Of a stretch of 50,358 nucleotides of DNA, positions 42,651 through 50,358 are shown piece after piece (the first letter of the stretch is position 1; the number at the start of each line of letters is the position of its first letter). The stretch is from Streptomyces oryzae. Its GTDB lineage: Bacteria; Actinomycetota; Actinomycetes; Streptomycetales; Streptomycetaceae. The notes below the pieces were generated by a model that worked only from the letters and a program-made list of their open reading frames with translations, was not told the DNA's origin and did not search any database. Location: positions 1 through 50,358 of the forward strand of contig NZ_JADKMA010000026.1 of NCBI RefSeq assembly GCF_017676365.1, written 5' to 3'. Both the position numbers and the translations under genes were made by a program.

Positions 42651-42746
42651 ACCTTTCGGTCATAGACATCGAACTGCAGGGCAGTCCTACCCGCCTGAGC
42701 GGCCGTCCGCGCACACCGCGCACCGCAACGAACTGAGGATCACGGA

Positions 42747-43451
42747 ATGACTCACATTGTCTGCCTCGGCGACAGCCACACCCGCGCCCAGGTCGGCGCG
42801 GACTACATCAAAATGCTCCGCAAACGCCTGGGCGCCGCATACAGCTTCACCAACGCCGGTGTGAACGGCGATCTCGCCTGCAACGCCCTCCAGCGCCTGG
42901 ACTCGGTGATCGACGCCCGCCCGGACATCGTGACGGTCCTCATCGGTACGAATGACGCCAACGCGAGTCTGTCCGAAACGAACGTCCAGATGATGACCAA
43001 AATGAAAAAGCTGCAGGTCAGACCCACCATCGACGGGTACGAGGAGAACCTGCGGGCGCTCACCGAGCGGCTGGTGAAGGAGACCGACGCGAGGATCGCC
43101 CTGCTCTCTCTGCCGGTACTCGGACAGGACCCCGGCACCCTCCCGGTGCGACGGGCCGCCGAGTACAGCAAGGTGGTGGAGCGGACGGCAGCGGAATACG
43201 GTGCCGCGTATCTTCCGCTCTACGAACGCCAGCTGGCGCACCTGGAGTCGACGGGCGCGAAGGACGGCATCCCCTTCCAGGACGGTAAGAAGCTCTCCTC
43301 CAGGGCCGCGATGCAGCACTTCATGCTGTTCCGATCCTTCGACGCGATCTCGCGCAGCCGCGGCCTGGAACTGACAACGGACTTCATCCACCAGAACACC
43401 CGGGGTGCGACGATGATCGCCGACCTGATCGAGGACTTCGTCAGGGACTGA
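42747..43451 (+). CDS. SGNH/GDSL-family hydrolase
   Basis: A 234-residue esterase/lipase-like hydrolase without signal peptide. Block I is LGDSHTR with catalytic Ser10. Block II has TNAGVNGD, block III has VLIGTNDAN, and block V has DFIHQN with the catalytic Asp/His pair. Substrate cannot be deduced. It follows the NAD(P)-binding gene by 96 bases, on the same strand, and may be co-transcribed. Confidence 0.87.
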   Translation: MTHIVCLGDSHTRAQVGADYIKMLRKRLGAAYSFTNAGVNGDLACNALQRLDSVIDARPDIVTVLIGTNDANASLSETNVQMMTKMKKLQVRPTIDGYEENLRALTERLVKETDARIALLSLPVLGQDPGTLPVRRAAEYSKVVERTAAEYGAAYLPLYERQLAHLESTGAKDGIPFQDGKKLSSRAAMQHFMLFRSFDAISRSRGLELTTDFIHQNTRGATMIADLIEDFVRD

Positions 43452-43667
43452 TCAGTCGGCCGGTGCTGTCGACAGGGGACGCCGCGCCACCTCGCTCGCG
43501 GTCGGGTCCTCGATGTCGGCCGCGGCATCGTCCTCGCCACCGCCGTAGAGCCCGAACGGGCCCGGGGCGGCTTCGCCGGGGCGGATGCCGACCAACGCGG
43601 CACCGCCCTTCATCCGAGGGAAGTCGGGGATCATGGGGGATCGCCGAGGTAAGCCCAAAAGGGCCAC
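43452..43667 (-). CDS. Short hypothetical protein, possibly a gene 3' end
   Basis: A 71-residue frame from a GTG at 43667. Its body IPDFPRMKGGAALVGIRPGE then FGLYGGGEDDAAADIEDPTA has good codon bias and an acidic C-terminus. The upstream part crosses into the Tn3-derived region, so it may be the truncated tail of a longer gene. Its stop meets that of the SGNH hydrolase within the palindrome GACTGATCAGTC (43446-43457). Family unknown. Confidence 0.4.
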   Translation of the reverse strand: MALLGLPRRSPMIPDFPRMKGGAALVGIRPGEAAPGPFGLYGGGEDDAAADIEDPTASEVARRPLSTAPAD

Positions 43668-43765
43668 GGGATGATCTTGGAGTCTTGAGCGCCCGGCCCA
43701 TCACCCGTTCGTCTCGGCTTCGCTGGTGTGATGTTGGGCTTGTCGTCTGGGGCCGGGGCGGGATT

Positions 43766-44226
43766 GTGACCTCGATCGAGCGGACCGCGTACCCGCGGTT
43801 CAAGCGCCTGATCACCGCGCATGAGCTGCATCTGTTCTTCTCGCCGACACGCGATGAGGTCGCGTGGGTGTCGGAGGTCACGGACTGCGACGAGCATCTG
43901 CTGGCCCTGTTGCTGATGCTGATGCTGATGCTGAAGTCCTACCAGCGGATGGGGTGTTTCCGGGGCTGGAGGACGTCCCGGAGATGGTGGTGGACTTCGT
44001 GCGGCGGGCGGTGGAGCTGCTGGCGTTCTCCACCCTGGACGCGCTGGGCGAGGCTGCTGCGGCTCCCGGAGGAGCGCGACACGGACGGCACCACCCAGTA
44101 CAACCGGCTGACAAAGTTCGCGCAGAGTCCAACTTGGTCGCACTTCAACCGGCTGATCGCGCAGCTGGAGTGGCTCGATGCCCTGGGCGACACAGGGGCA
44201 TGGATGGAGGGTGTGGCCCCTCGTAA
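43766..44226 (+). pseudogene. Tn3-family transposase N-terminal remnant
   Basis: From a GTG at 43766 the frame reads TSIERTAYPRFKRLITAHEL then HLFFSPTRDEVAW and VTDCDEHLLALLLML, the N-terminal domain of Tn3-type transposases. The signal then moves to another frame (PGLEDVPEMVVDFVRRAVEL), jumps over a missing segment to AFSTLDALGE, and returns at EERDTDGTTQYNRLTK and SHFNRLIAQLEWLDALGDTG. Several hundred residues, including the catalytic core, are absent. Confidence 0.8.
43913..43930. repeat. Hexamer repeat (CTGATG)x3 inside the Tn3 remnant
   Basis: Three perfect CTGATG units followed by CTGAAG encode repeated Leu-Met where LLLMLKSYQ is expected. The extra units keep the frame, so they are a slippage expansion in a dead gene. 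Confidence 0.8.
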
Positions 44227-44359
44227 CTGCATCCGGTGACATCGAGCAGCAGCCGTCGAGCGGTCCGCCCACCAGCTCCCGGTAAGAGCGGCCGGGGAGG
44301 GCATAGGGATACGGGTCGTCGTGGTCGCTGCCGTAGGCCCGCCGGCGCGGCTCGCTCAT
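44200..44359 (-). pseudogene. 5' fragment of a small Streptomyces gene
   Basis: From the ATG at 44359 the frame reads MSEPRRRAYGSDHDDPYPYA then GRSYRELVGGPLDG. After that one base shifts the signal to a frame with RLLLDVTG. The downstream part is replaced by Tn3-derived sequence. I recall similar small proteins in Streptomyces but know no function. Truncated. Confidence 0.5.
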
Positions 44360-44494
44360 GCACCACAGCCTCCCATCCGGCAGTGACAGCACCGAACAGG
44401 CTCCGCTGACGCTGGTGCTGTCGCCGTGCCGTGCGCCGCCAGTGGGCCCGGCGACGGGAGAGGACCATCTCTGTGCCCCGACGATGCGCCCGGC

Positions 44495-44821
44495 GCCCGC
44501 TGGCAGTCGCAGATCAGAGCCAGAGCGAAGCGGGCTGCGGCCACCACCGGCGGCATCGTGATCGATGTCCAGGCAAGGTTCGGCTACACCGCCGCCCCCG
44601 GCAGCACCGACGACGCCCGCGTGCGTCACCTCACCCTCGCGCTGCCCCCACACCATGCCGTCCGGCTCCTCGAAGCCCAGGAGGCCGGTGTCGGCGAGGG
44701 CGATCTCCGCGAGATCGCCGCCGAAGCACTGGGCGAGATGTACTTCCGCGACAACGGCAGCCGCGCCCACGGCCTCGAAGTGGAGCTCACCGACGTCCTC
44801 CACCTCCAATTCGAGCTGTAG
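44495..44821 (+). pseudogene. tpg: Truncated second tpg copy
   Basis: Matches Tpg from residue 76 to the end: ARWQSQIRARAKRAAATTGG, then FGYTAAPGSTDDARVRH and HGLEVELTD. The first 75 residues, with the helix-turn-helix-like region, are missing, and unrelated sequence lies upstream. A frame from 44426 would give a 131-residue hybrid without a ribosome site. The two copies differ by many third-position changes, so the duplication is old or the copies came from different replicons. Confidence 0.85.
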
Positions 44822-45170
44822 CCGGGCAGAGCTTCTGCGGAGCTGTGCCACATCCCTTGATCCGCACCGGACGGCACGCACTCGCCGAGCAGTGCACAAC
44901 TGGCAGCCAGGCCGCCCTGGCACAGGCGCAGTGGCGGGCGGCCGGGCGCGGTGGCAGCACCGGCGGCGTCCGGCTGCCGTTCGCACCGGGCAGGCACTGC
45001 GGGCAGTGCGGCACAGACCGGTGCGCGGTTGGCCACTTACGAATGCGCCACGGCGTCCGCCGCAGATGGGCAAACAAGGCCCGCCCTTCCACTGGGTCGT
45101 CACCGTCCGTGGAGAAGGAAAGGAGTGCCTGCACGATGCGGCGGGCAAGGTCGCCGGTCACCTGGACACT
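44822..45170. repeat. tpg downstream flank, uninterrupted copy
   Basis: Close match to 13498-13662 plus 14510-14655, but contiguous here. The minus strand encodes the same small motif (LLSFSTDGDDPVEGRALFAH). This copy shows the state before the hydrolase-bearing segment was added near 13.7 kb, or after its loss. Confidence 0.75.
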
Positions 45171-45205
45171 CCGGCCGGCAGTCAGAGCCCAACCAGACAT
45201 CATGC

Positions 45206-45313
45206 TCAAGCCACCGAGGTCATGTGCGAGATGAGACTCTCCCGCAACACCGCCAGCGCCTCCTGCTGCTCAACCCCCTCCAGGCCGGCGATGCCGGACA
45301 CGACAGATGACAT
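45206..45313 (-). CDS. Possible 35-residue peptide
   Basis: A short frame from an ATG at 45313: MSSVVSGIAGLEGVEQQEAL then AVLRESLISHMTSVA. Codon bias is strong (GTG TCC GGC ATC GCC GGC CTG GAG). It has helical, amphipathic character without cysteines. It could be a small regulator, a peptide precursor or the end of a lost gene. The nearest minus-strand neighbours downstream are the flank genes near 45.1 kb. Confidence 0.35.
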   Translation of the reverse strand: MSSVVSGIAGLEGVEQQEALAVLRESLISHMTSVA

Positions 45314-45704
45314 GAGCCACACCGTAGCCACCCAGCACACCCCCGGGACCGAGCTCCGACCGGAAGCCCCCTGGAAGAGCCAGAAAACCGGACCAGCAGC
45401 GGGGCCACGACACCGAGCGCCGCAGTCGGCCCTCTACCGCTGCCCGTTGATTCCCCGATGCCGTGCCCGGGATCGACGGTCAACTACCGGCCGGCGGGCG
45501 CGGCCGCCGTCAGCCGGTCGCCGAGATGGCTGGCGATTGCGAACCGGGCTGGGTCGGCGCTGCGCTCAAGTCCTTGCGCTGAAAATTCCTGGTCAGGTCA
45601 GTTCTGCGAAGCTTCCAGGGACTGGAGGGAGCCAACTTCTCCGTTATGAGTCAGCTCGCTGTTCCATCAAGTTGATGTGTTCGGACCGTTCGGGTGGCGC
45701 TCCG
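45314..45704. other. Spacer before the isoprenoid operon end
   Basis: About 390 bases between the small peptide frame and the polyprenyl synthase stop. No frame is convincing, and no strong hairpin was found to end the operon. Confidence 0.4.
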
Positions 45705-46679
45705 TCAGCGCTGGCGGTCGGCTGCTGCTGTTGCCAGCTCGGCGAGTTGGGGGGAGTCTGGCAGGCCGGTGAGTTCGGCGCGTGCTTGTTCGGCGCAGGA
45801 GGACGCCATCCGGGCTGCCTTGGCGAGAGCGCCGGTGCGTGTCAGCACGGCGAGGATGTCTCGGTGTGCGGTGACGGGGTCGGTTCCGCCGCGGAACAGG
45901 GCAGAGAGGCGGTTGCGGTCGGCTTCGTCGGCGGCTTCGTGGGCGAGTAGGACGGGCAGGGTGGGTTGGAGGTTGGCGACGTCGCTGGTGGCTGTCTTGC
46001 CGGTGACCTGGTCCTCGGCGATGTAAGGGAGCAGGTCGTCACGGATCTGGAAGGCCATGCCGAGCTGCTCTCCGTACTGGCGCAGGGCCTGGTGCTGCTG
46101 TGGGGTTGCTCCGGCCAGGATCGCCCCGGCCTGGCAGGCGGCGCCGGTCAGCGCGGCAGTCTTGGCTTGCATGATGTTCAGGACGGTCGGCACTGAGCAG
46201 GTCAGGTCGCCGCGGATTTGGGTTTCGCGCATGAGGCCCTGGCACATGTGTCGCAGAGCCTCAACCGTGATCCGTGCCGCGTGCAGCACGTGCTCGGCAG
46301 GTCCGCCGCTGAGCAGGGCGGCGATTCCGGCCATCGACAGTCCGTCACCTGCCACCAGGGCTTCGCTGAGGCCGTACTGCTCGGCGGTGGAGGCTCGCCC
46401 GCGGCGTACCGGGTCCTGGTCGACGATGTCGTCGTGGACGAGGCTGGCGACGTGCAGGCATTCGATGCCGGCCGCGAAAGCCAGCACCTGGTCGGTGGTG
46501 CCGCCGACGGCTTTGGCCGACTCCACGCACAGGACTGGGCGCAGGAGCTTGCCCGGGGGAAACAGCGCATCCAAGCAGGCCAGCTCCAGCAGGCTGTCAC
46601 CGCTGCCCACCCAGCGCAGCAGCTCGGACTCGAGGAGCGGCATGTACGTGTCGCCAGTGGAGGTCACAGCAAGAGACAT
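45705..46679 (-). CDS. Polyprenyl diphosphate synthase
   Basis: A 324-residue all-trans isoprenyl diphosphate synthase that joins isopentenyl diphosphate units to an allylic primer. It has GKLLRPVL (about 43-50), the first Asp-rich motif DDIVDQD (83-89) and the second QIRDDLLPY (211-219), where the usual final Asp of DDxxD is replaced by Pro. The residues before the first motif (GIECLHVASLVH) are unlike short-chain enzymes with bulky aromatics. AAAGGA precedes the ATG at 46679. Last gene of the operon, directly after the squalene/phytoene-synthase-like gene. Confidence 0.85.
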   Translation of the reverse strand: MSLAVTSTGDTYMPLLESELLRWVGSGDSLLELACLDALFPPGKLLRPVLCVESAKAVGGTTDQVLAFAAGIECLHVASLVHDDIVDQDPVRRGRASTAEQYGLSEALVAGDGLSMAGIAALLSGGPAEHVLHAARITVEALRHMCQGLMRETQIRGDLTCSVPTVLNIMQAKTAALTGAACQAGAILAGATPQQHQALRQYGEQLGMAFQIRDDLLPYIAEDQVTGKTATSDVANLQPTLPVLLAHEAADEADRNRLSALFRGGTDPVTAHRDILAVLTRTGALAKAARMASSCAEQARAELTGLPDSPQLAELATAAADRQR

Positions 46680-46696
46680 GACGTGTCCTTTCACGG

Positions 46697-47590
46697 TCAG
46701 CAGGGGATCACCGCGCGCATGCGGGAGCGCCACACGTTGAGCAGCGTGCCCAGGGGCGGCTGTACCGGTTGGTGGAGGACGTCCGGGCCTGCGGCCAGCA
46801 CTGCGGCGATGAGCAGGGCCGCGTGTTCACAGTGGGTGTGCCAGAGGGCGCTTAGGGGGCCGTGGACCGCTGCAGCGGTCTGGTGTAGTTGCTCGGTGAC
46901 ACGCTCAGCCTCGAATGCGACGAGGTCGGCCATGGCCGGAGTCCAGCGTTTGGCCTTGAGGTCCTCGGCGCGCACGTTGAACCGGTCGAGGTCCTCCAGC
47001 GGCAGGTAGAGGCGCCCGTCATCGAGGTCTTCCGACAGGTCGCGCAGTACATCCGTCAACTGCGCGAAAACGGAGAACTCGCGTACCAGCAGCTCATCCG
47101 CGGGTTCGGTCGCTGCGCCCATCACCCGGTAGATCATGGCCATCGAGCCACCGGTCATCTGCATGCACCACTGGCGCAGTTCCTCGAAGGTGGCGAAGTC
47201 ACGGAAGTCAAGGTCCCGCTGCATCGCCGTGAACATGTCCTCGACCACCGACAGCGGGATACCGAAAGCCTGATAGGTGTGGACCGTGGCGTGCAGAACG
47301 GGGTCGTGGGAGCCGCCGGCAGCGAAGGCTGCCCAGGTGGCCTCAACAAACTGGGTGAAGCGCCGCTGACGGTCGTCGACCGGGCCGCTGTCCACACACA
47401 GATCGGCGCGGCACCCGTGCGCCAGTAGTGCCGCGGTGTGAGGCCGCGCGGCTGCGGGAGCGCTGCGCAAGCCCTGCCAGCGGGCGGTCCCTCCGTCGGC
47501 GCCGGCCAGTTCTCGCACACACTCCGTGTAGCCGTGCCGAAGGACGGGATCGGTGATACCCGCCGCGTCCAGCCATCGCCTTGCCAGCAT
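46697..47590 (-). CDS. Squalene/phytoene synthase-like protein
   Basis: A 297-residue class I isoprenoid synthase of the head-to-head (squalene/phytoene) type. The first Asp region is ADLCVDSGPVDD (62-73). Then HTYQAFGIPLSVVEDMFTAM and DFRDFATFEELRQWCMQMTG are typical of phytoene synthases. The second motif is VLRDLSEDLDDGRLYLPLED (181-200). The start at 47590 (MLARRWLDAAG) has AAAGGG upstream. It lies 17 bases before the polyprenyl synthase start. The protein is diverged from CrtB; no desaturase or cyclase gene is present nearby. Confidence 0.75.
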   Translation of the reverse strand: MLARRWLDAAGITDPVLRHGYTECVRELAGADGGTARWQGLRSAPAAARPHTAALLAHGCRADLCVDSGPVDDRQRRFTQFVEATWAAFAAGGSHDPVLHATVHTYQAFGIPLSVVEDMFTAMQRDLDFRDFATFEELRQWCMQMTGGSMAMIYRVMGAATEPADELLVREFSVFAQLTDVLRDLSEDLDDGRLYLPLEDLDRFNVRAEDLKAKRWTPAMADLVAFEAERVTEQLHQTAAAVHGPLSALWHTHCEHAALLIAAVLAAGPDVLHQPVQPPLGTLLNVWRSRMRAVIPC

Positions 47591-47704
47591 CTGGGAGCCC
47601 TTTCTGCTCGACCGGCTCCCTTCCGGGGCCAGAACTTCGCTCTGCGACGCGGGCGCGTGCGACCCAGTGGGGCGCCTTGTGAGCCGTCGCACCGGGACAG
47701 TTGT

Positions 47705-48547
47705 TCAGCGCGGCGTCGAAGTGGCCCGGGCCGGCCGCGCAGGTGGCCGGTGCCTGGGCAGCCAAGGCAGACGGAAGGGCGGCCTCGCGGTCAGGGTGTC
47801 TTTGGTGCGGCGGTGGAAGGCGAGCAAGCCCACGAGCGCGGCGCCGGTAAACCACAGGATCTGGACGGCCAGATCGCCGGGCAGGGGTTTGTGGGTGAAG
47901 CCCGCGGCGGTGGCGGCCTGCATGGTGCCGTAGGTGGGCAGGAGTTGCACGGCCGCGCTTTTGGTGCCGCCGCTGGCCAGAGGGCTTTGCAGGCCGACAT
48001 CGACGAGGCTGGTCATGACCAGGGCGAACATGCCCTCCACTTCCCGGCGCAGCAGGGAGCCGAAGACGACGCCGAGCACCCCGTAGGTCATGGCTCCGCA
48101 GAACAGGGCCGCGGCGAGCTGCACGGGCTGGCGCGGGCTCCAGGCCGTGCAGATCACCGCGGTGGCATAGACGGCGATGCTGCCGGAGGCCAGGGTGAGA
48201 GAGGTGGTCTTGGCCAGGACGAGATGGATGCGGGGGTAGCCGGCCATGGCCAGGCGGCGGTCGAAGCGTCCGCCGCTGAACGTGACGGCGAACATCATGA
48301 ACCCGGTGATCAGAGTGACGGCGTTGATGGCACCGGTGATCTGCGTGATCTGGTCACCCGCGGGTTCCAGGAGCCGGCCGGTCGCGCGCAGCCTGAACGT
48401 CACGGGCCTGCTGGGGATGACGACGTAGGCCAGGCTGATCCAGGAGGGGATGAACAGGGCGACCAGGACCATGGCGAACCTGTTACGGGCGTGCTCGACC
48501 AGGTCGAAGCGGGCTGCTGTGACGTACGGACGCAGGTGTCGCCTCAC
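47705..48547 (-). CDS. ABC transporter permease
   Basis: A 280-residue membrane protein with six hydrophobic segments, including FAMVLVALFIPSWISLAYVV, ITGAINAVTLITGFMMFAVT and LQSPLASGGTKSA. It resembles ABC-2 type permeases. The GTG at 48547 overlaps the ATPase stop (GTGA), so the pair is coupled. The product of the linked isoprenoid synthases is a plausible substrate. Confidence 0.8.
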   Translation of the reverse strand: MRRHLRPYVTAARFDLVEHARNRFAMVLVALFIPSWISLAYVVIPSRPVTFRLRATGRLLEPAGDQITQITGAINAVTLITGFMMFAVTFSGGRFDRRLAMAGYPRIHLVLAKTTSLTLASGSIAVYATAVICTAWSPRQPVQLAAALFCGAMTYGVLGVVFGSLLRREVEGMFALVMTSLVDVGLQSPLASGGTKSAAVQLLPTYGTMQAATAAGFTHKPLPGDLAVQILWFTGAALVGLLAFHRRTKDTLTARPPFRLPWLPRHRPPARPARATSTPR

Positions 48548-49224
48548 GCCGGCACCCCCGTTGCGGGGTGCAGGACGCCGCCCTGGAGCCGCCACAACTC
48601 ATCCAGGCGTTCGGCGTCATAGGCCAGGTGGGAGACGACAAGGACGGAGCGGCCCGCACCACGCAACCGTGCCGCCAAGTCCCAGAAGCGCTGGTAGGTA
48701 TCCCAGTCGAAACCCTGGTAGGGCTCGTCCAGCAGCAGCACCTGCGGATCGTGCATCAGCGCCAGGGTCAGGTTCAGCTTCTGACGGGTCCCGCCACTGA
48801 GCAGGCCGGCACGTTCATCGGCGTACTCCGTCAACCGCAGCGCCTCCATGACCTCGCGGGCGTGTCGCAGGTCCGGCAGCCCTCGCGCGACGCGGAAGAA
48901 CTCCAGATGCTGCCCCACGGTCAGAACATCATTGAGCACCACGTCCTGTGGGCAGTAGCCGAAACGGCATCCATGACAAACCGTGCCACGCTGCGGACGC
49001 AGCTCGCCGGACAAGATCTTCAGCAGCGTGGACTTGCCCGCACCGTTCTCCCCGACGATCCCGGCCAGCACACCAGGTCGCAGATCGAAGTCCAAGCCCC
49101 GCAAGACCTCACGATGACCGTACGCGTGCCACACATCCCGAACCTCCACCGCACCCCCAAGCCCGAAGGCTGTGGCACACACCCACTGCTGGCCACACGC
49201 CGTCACAGCAACGCTAGGCATCAC
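48544..49224 (-). CDS. ABC transporter ATP-binding protein
   Basis: A 226-residue ATPase. Walker A is GENGAGKSTLL, the Q-loop YCPQDVV, the signature LLSGGTRQKLNL, Walker B VLLLDEPYQGFDWDT and the H-loop VVSHLAYDA. The first 25 residues before EVRDVWHAYG look non-conserved, so translation may start inside (for example a GTG near 49179). First gene of the operon with permease, squalene/phytoene-synthase-like and polyprenyl synthase genes. Confidence 0.87.
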   Translation of the reverse strand: MMPSVAVTACGQQWVCATAFGLGGAVEVRDVWHAYGHREVLRGLDFDLRPGVLAGIVGENGAGKSTLLKILSGELRPQRGTVCHGCRFGYCPQDVVLNDVLTVGQHLEFFRVARGLPDLRHAREVMEALRLTEYADERAGLLSGGTRQKLNLTLALMHDPQVLLLDEPYQGFDWDTYQRFWDLAARLRGAGRSVLVVSHLAYDAERLDELWRLQGGVLHPATGVPA

Positions 49225-49317
49225 GCACGGTCAAAAACGGGGCATGCTCGATGGTTAGCCCGCATGAGTGAAGACCGCGCTGTGAACAAGGCTCGGTCAG
49301 GGCAGGTGATTGCCTGC

Positions 49318-49770
49318 ATTCGATCCGCAAACTCGCCGCCTACCTACGGAAGGTGCACGGCCGCGTCATCCGGATCGGCTGTGAAGCCTTACGGTGCCTG
49401 CTCCGGCGCCCGCGGCATCACCTTCCAGCATCCTGGACAACCTCTCCGCCCACACCGGCGCGGACATCCCCCGCTGGGCGAACAAGAACAAGGTCGAGCT
49501 GTGCTTCACCCCGGCCTACGCTTCCTGGGCCGACCCGATCGAGGCTCACTTCGGCCCGCTGCGGCAGTTCACCCTGGCCAACTCGCACCACCGCAGCCAC
49601 CCCGCGCAAACCCAGGCACTGCACCGCTATCTGCGCTGGCGCAATACCAACGCCCGCCACCCCGACGTACTCACCGCCCAACGCAAGGAACGCGCCCGCG
49701 TCCGCAGCGAAAAAGGCGTCCGCTGGGGCGGACGCCCCCTCAACACCGCGGCCCGACCAACCGCGAGCAG
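49318..49770 (+). pseudogene. IS630-family transposase remnant
   Basis: A 5' piece LRKVHGRVIRIGCEALRCLL is fused, near 49425, to the C-terminal part ILDNLSAHTGADIPRWANKN, then KVELCFTPAYASWADPIEAH and SEKGVRWGGRPL. These match IS630-type transposases, including the last catalytic Glu (PIEAH). An internal segment with the second catalytic Asp region is missing. It sits just upstream of the isoprenoid operon promoter region. Confidence 0.8.
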
Positions 49771-49846
49771 CAGCCCCCGAGCGCCGAAGGGGGCGAGTTC
49801 AGGAGAAGGACAGCGACAGAAGGGTGACTCAGGACAGAAGGATGAC

Positions 49847-50224
49847 TCAGGAGGCGGACGGTTCGATCTCCCCCGCGAAGACGATGACCTGGTCGATGAG
49901 GTTCCGTCGCAGATGGACGACGTCCGTTCCCGCCAGGCGGGGGCCTCCATCCGGCGTGGTGAAGACCCACTGGTACCGGGCCCATTCGTCAGGCATGTCC
50001 ACCGCTGAGCAGCGCACCATCGTGCCGGTCCCCGCCGGGTGGCGCCGGATGTCCAGCACGAACCGCTCGACCGCTGCGATTCCTTCGCTGCGACCCAACG
50101 GCCCCCAGAAGACCACGTCTGAGGTCAGGGCCTGGGAGAGCAGGGCAGTCACATAGCTGTCGTCCGAGGCGTTGAACGCGGAGATGAACATGTCGATCGC
50201 GGAGCGTGCAATCTCTTCCTGCAT
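49847..50224 (-). CDS. NTF2-like (SnoaL-type) protein
   Basis: A 125-residue protein of the NTF2-like superfamily: an N-terminal helix MQEEIARSAIDMFISAFNAS, then the curved sheet with SDVVFWGPLGRSEGIAAVER and VVHLRRNLIDQVIVFAGE. Such folds occur in polyketide cyclases, isomerases and stress proteins; the catalytic Asp/His pair of SnoaL is not obvious. Complete and monocistronic. Confidence 0.7.
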   Translation of the reverse strand: MQEEIARSAIDMFISAFNASDDSYVTALLSQALTSDVVFWGPLGRSEGIAAVERFVLDIRRHPAGTGTMVRCSAVDMPDEWARYQWVFTTPDGGPRLAGTDVVHLRRNLIDQVIVFAGEIEPSAS

Positions 50225-50358
50225 GCCCTAGCCTCGCGCTTTCACGCGGCGGGGCGTCCGGTGGGTGATCAGAAACGCGAAGAGTGCTCCTGACCTGCAA
50301 CGATGGGACTTGTCTAGGGTCCAGGTCGTCGCGTGAAAGAAGCACTCTCCAGGTGAAG
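50225..50358. other. Window end without a gene
   Basis: The last 134 bases hold the NTF2-like promoter region and a stretch with paired AGTGCT elements (GAAGAGTGCTCCTGACC near 50278 and GAAGCACTCTCC near 50340, inverted). This could be the end of an insertion sequence continuing beyond the window. Confidence 0.3.

Noticed and set aside
43446..43457. Palindrome GACTGATCAGTC at the SGNH hydrolase stop
   Set aside because: Short, without loop or T-tract, and includes the stop codons of two convergent frames; probably chance rather than an operator.
47438..48622. 394-residue plus-strand frame over the ABC permease
   Set aside because: Gly/Gln/Asp-rich antisense shadow of the permease.

Overview
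The base composition (very high GC, strong G/C at third codon positions), GTG/TTG starts and gene families point to a Streptomyces or close relative. A telomere terminal-protein gene (tpg) behind a decayed tap, a second truncated tpg, a telomere-type helicase and many dead insertion sequences suggest a subtelomeric chromosome arm or a large linear plasmid. No telomere, rRNA, tRNA or CRISPR array was seen. Everything below was read by eye, without database searches.

Layout. 0.2-4.4 kb: helicase with a C21 tract upstream, then a possible beta-pore-forming protein. 4.5-9.4 kb: small hypothetical genes, a broken PIN-domain gene and a TPR-type regulator. 9.5-12.9 kb: gene graveyard (hydratase, VOC, phage-like, HxlR, helicase and tap fragments). 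12.9-15.3 kb: intact tpg, an alpha/beta hydrolase dropped into the tpg downstream flank, and a GNAT acetyltransferase. 15.4-17.0 kb: overlapping dprA and ComF-like phosphoribosyltransferase genes, both frameshifted. 17.3-20.9 kb: intact ABC exporter plus two-component system. 21.3-27.3 kb: lipoprotein, divergent Lrp/azlCD pair, glycosyltransferase, membrane protein. 28.3-30.2 kb: an IS5-like element split by a second IS with a visible target duplication. 30.4-35.4 kb: LppU-like and secreted Cys-rich proteins, a coiled-coil protein and a TetR/rhodanese pair with two visible operators. 35.6-39.9 kb: a run of minus-strand genes (truncated methyltransferase, deoxyribosyltransferase-like protein, zinc-motif protein, kinase, DUF6042-like protein, hydrolase). 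40.1-41.3 kb: chimeric IS481/IS5 debris. 41.3-43.5 kb: TetR/NAD(P)-binding pair with paired operators, and an SGNH hydrolase. 43.7-45.3 kb: Tn3 transposase remnant, truncated tpg copy and its flank. 45.7-49.2 kb: an intact minus-strand operon of ABC ATPase, ABC permease, squalene/phytoene-synthase-like protein and polyprenyl diphosphate synthase. 49.3-50.4 kb: IS630 remnant and an NTF2-like protein.

How it works together. The living modules are tpg (end replication), the ABC/two-component unit (probably stress or drug response), azlCD with Lrp (amino-acid export), the two TetR-controlled units, and the isoprenoid-synthase/ABC operon, which is the best candidate for an undescribed pathway. The decayed dprA-phosphoribosyltransferase pair may be a former DNA-uptake or defence unit. 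At least a dozen genes carry single-base frameshifts or a TGG-to-TGA change while neighbouring modules are clean, which fits subtelomeric decay better than uniformly poor sequence, though individual indels still need checking in raw reads.
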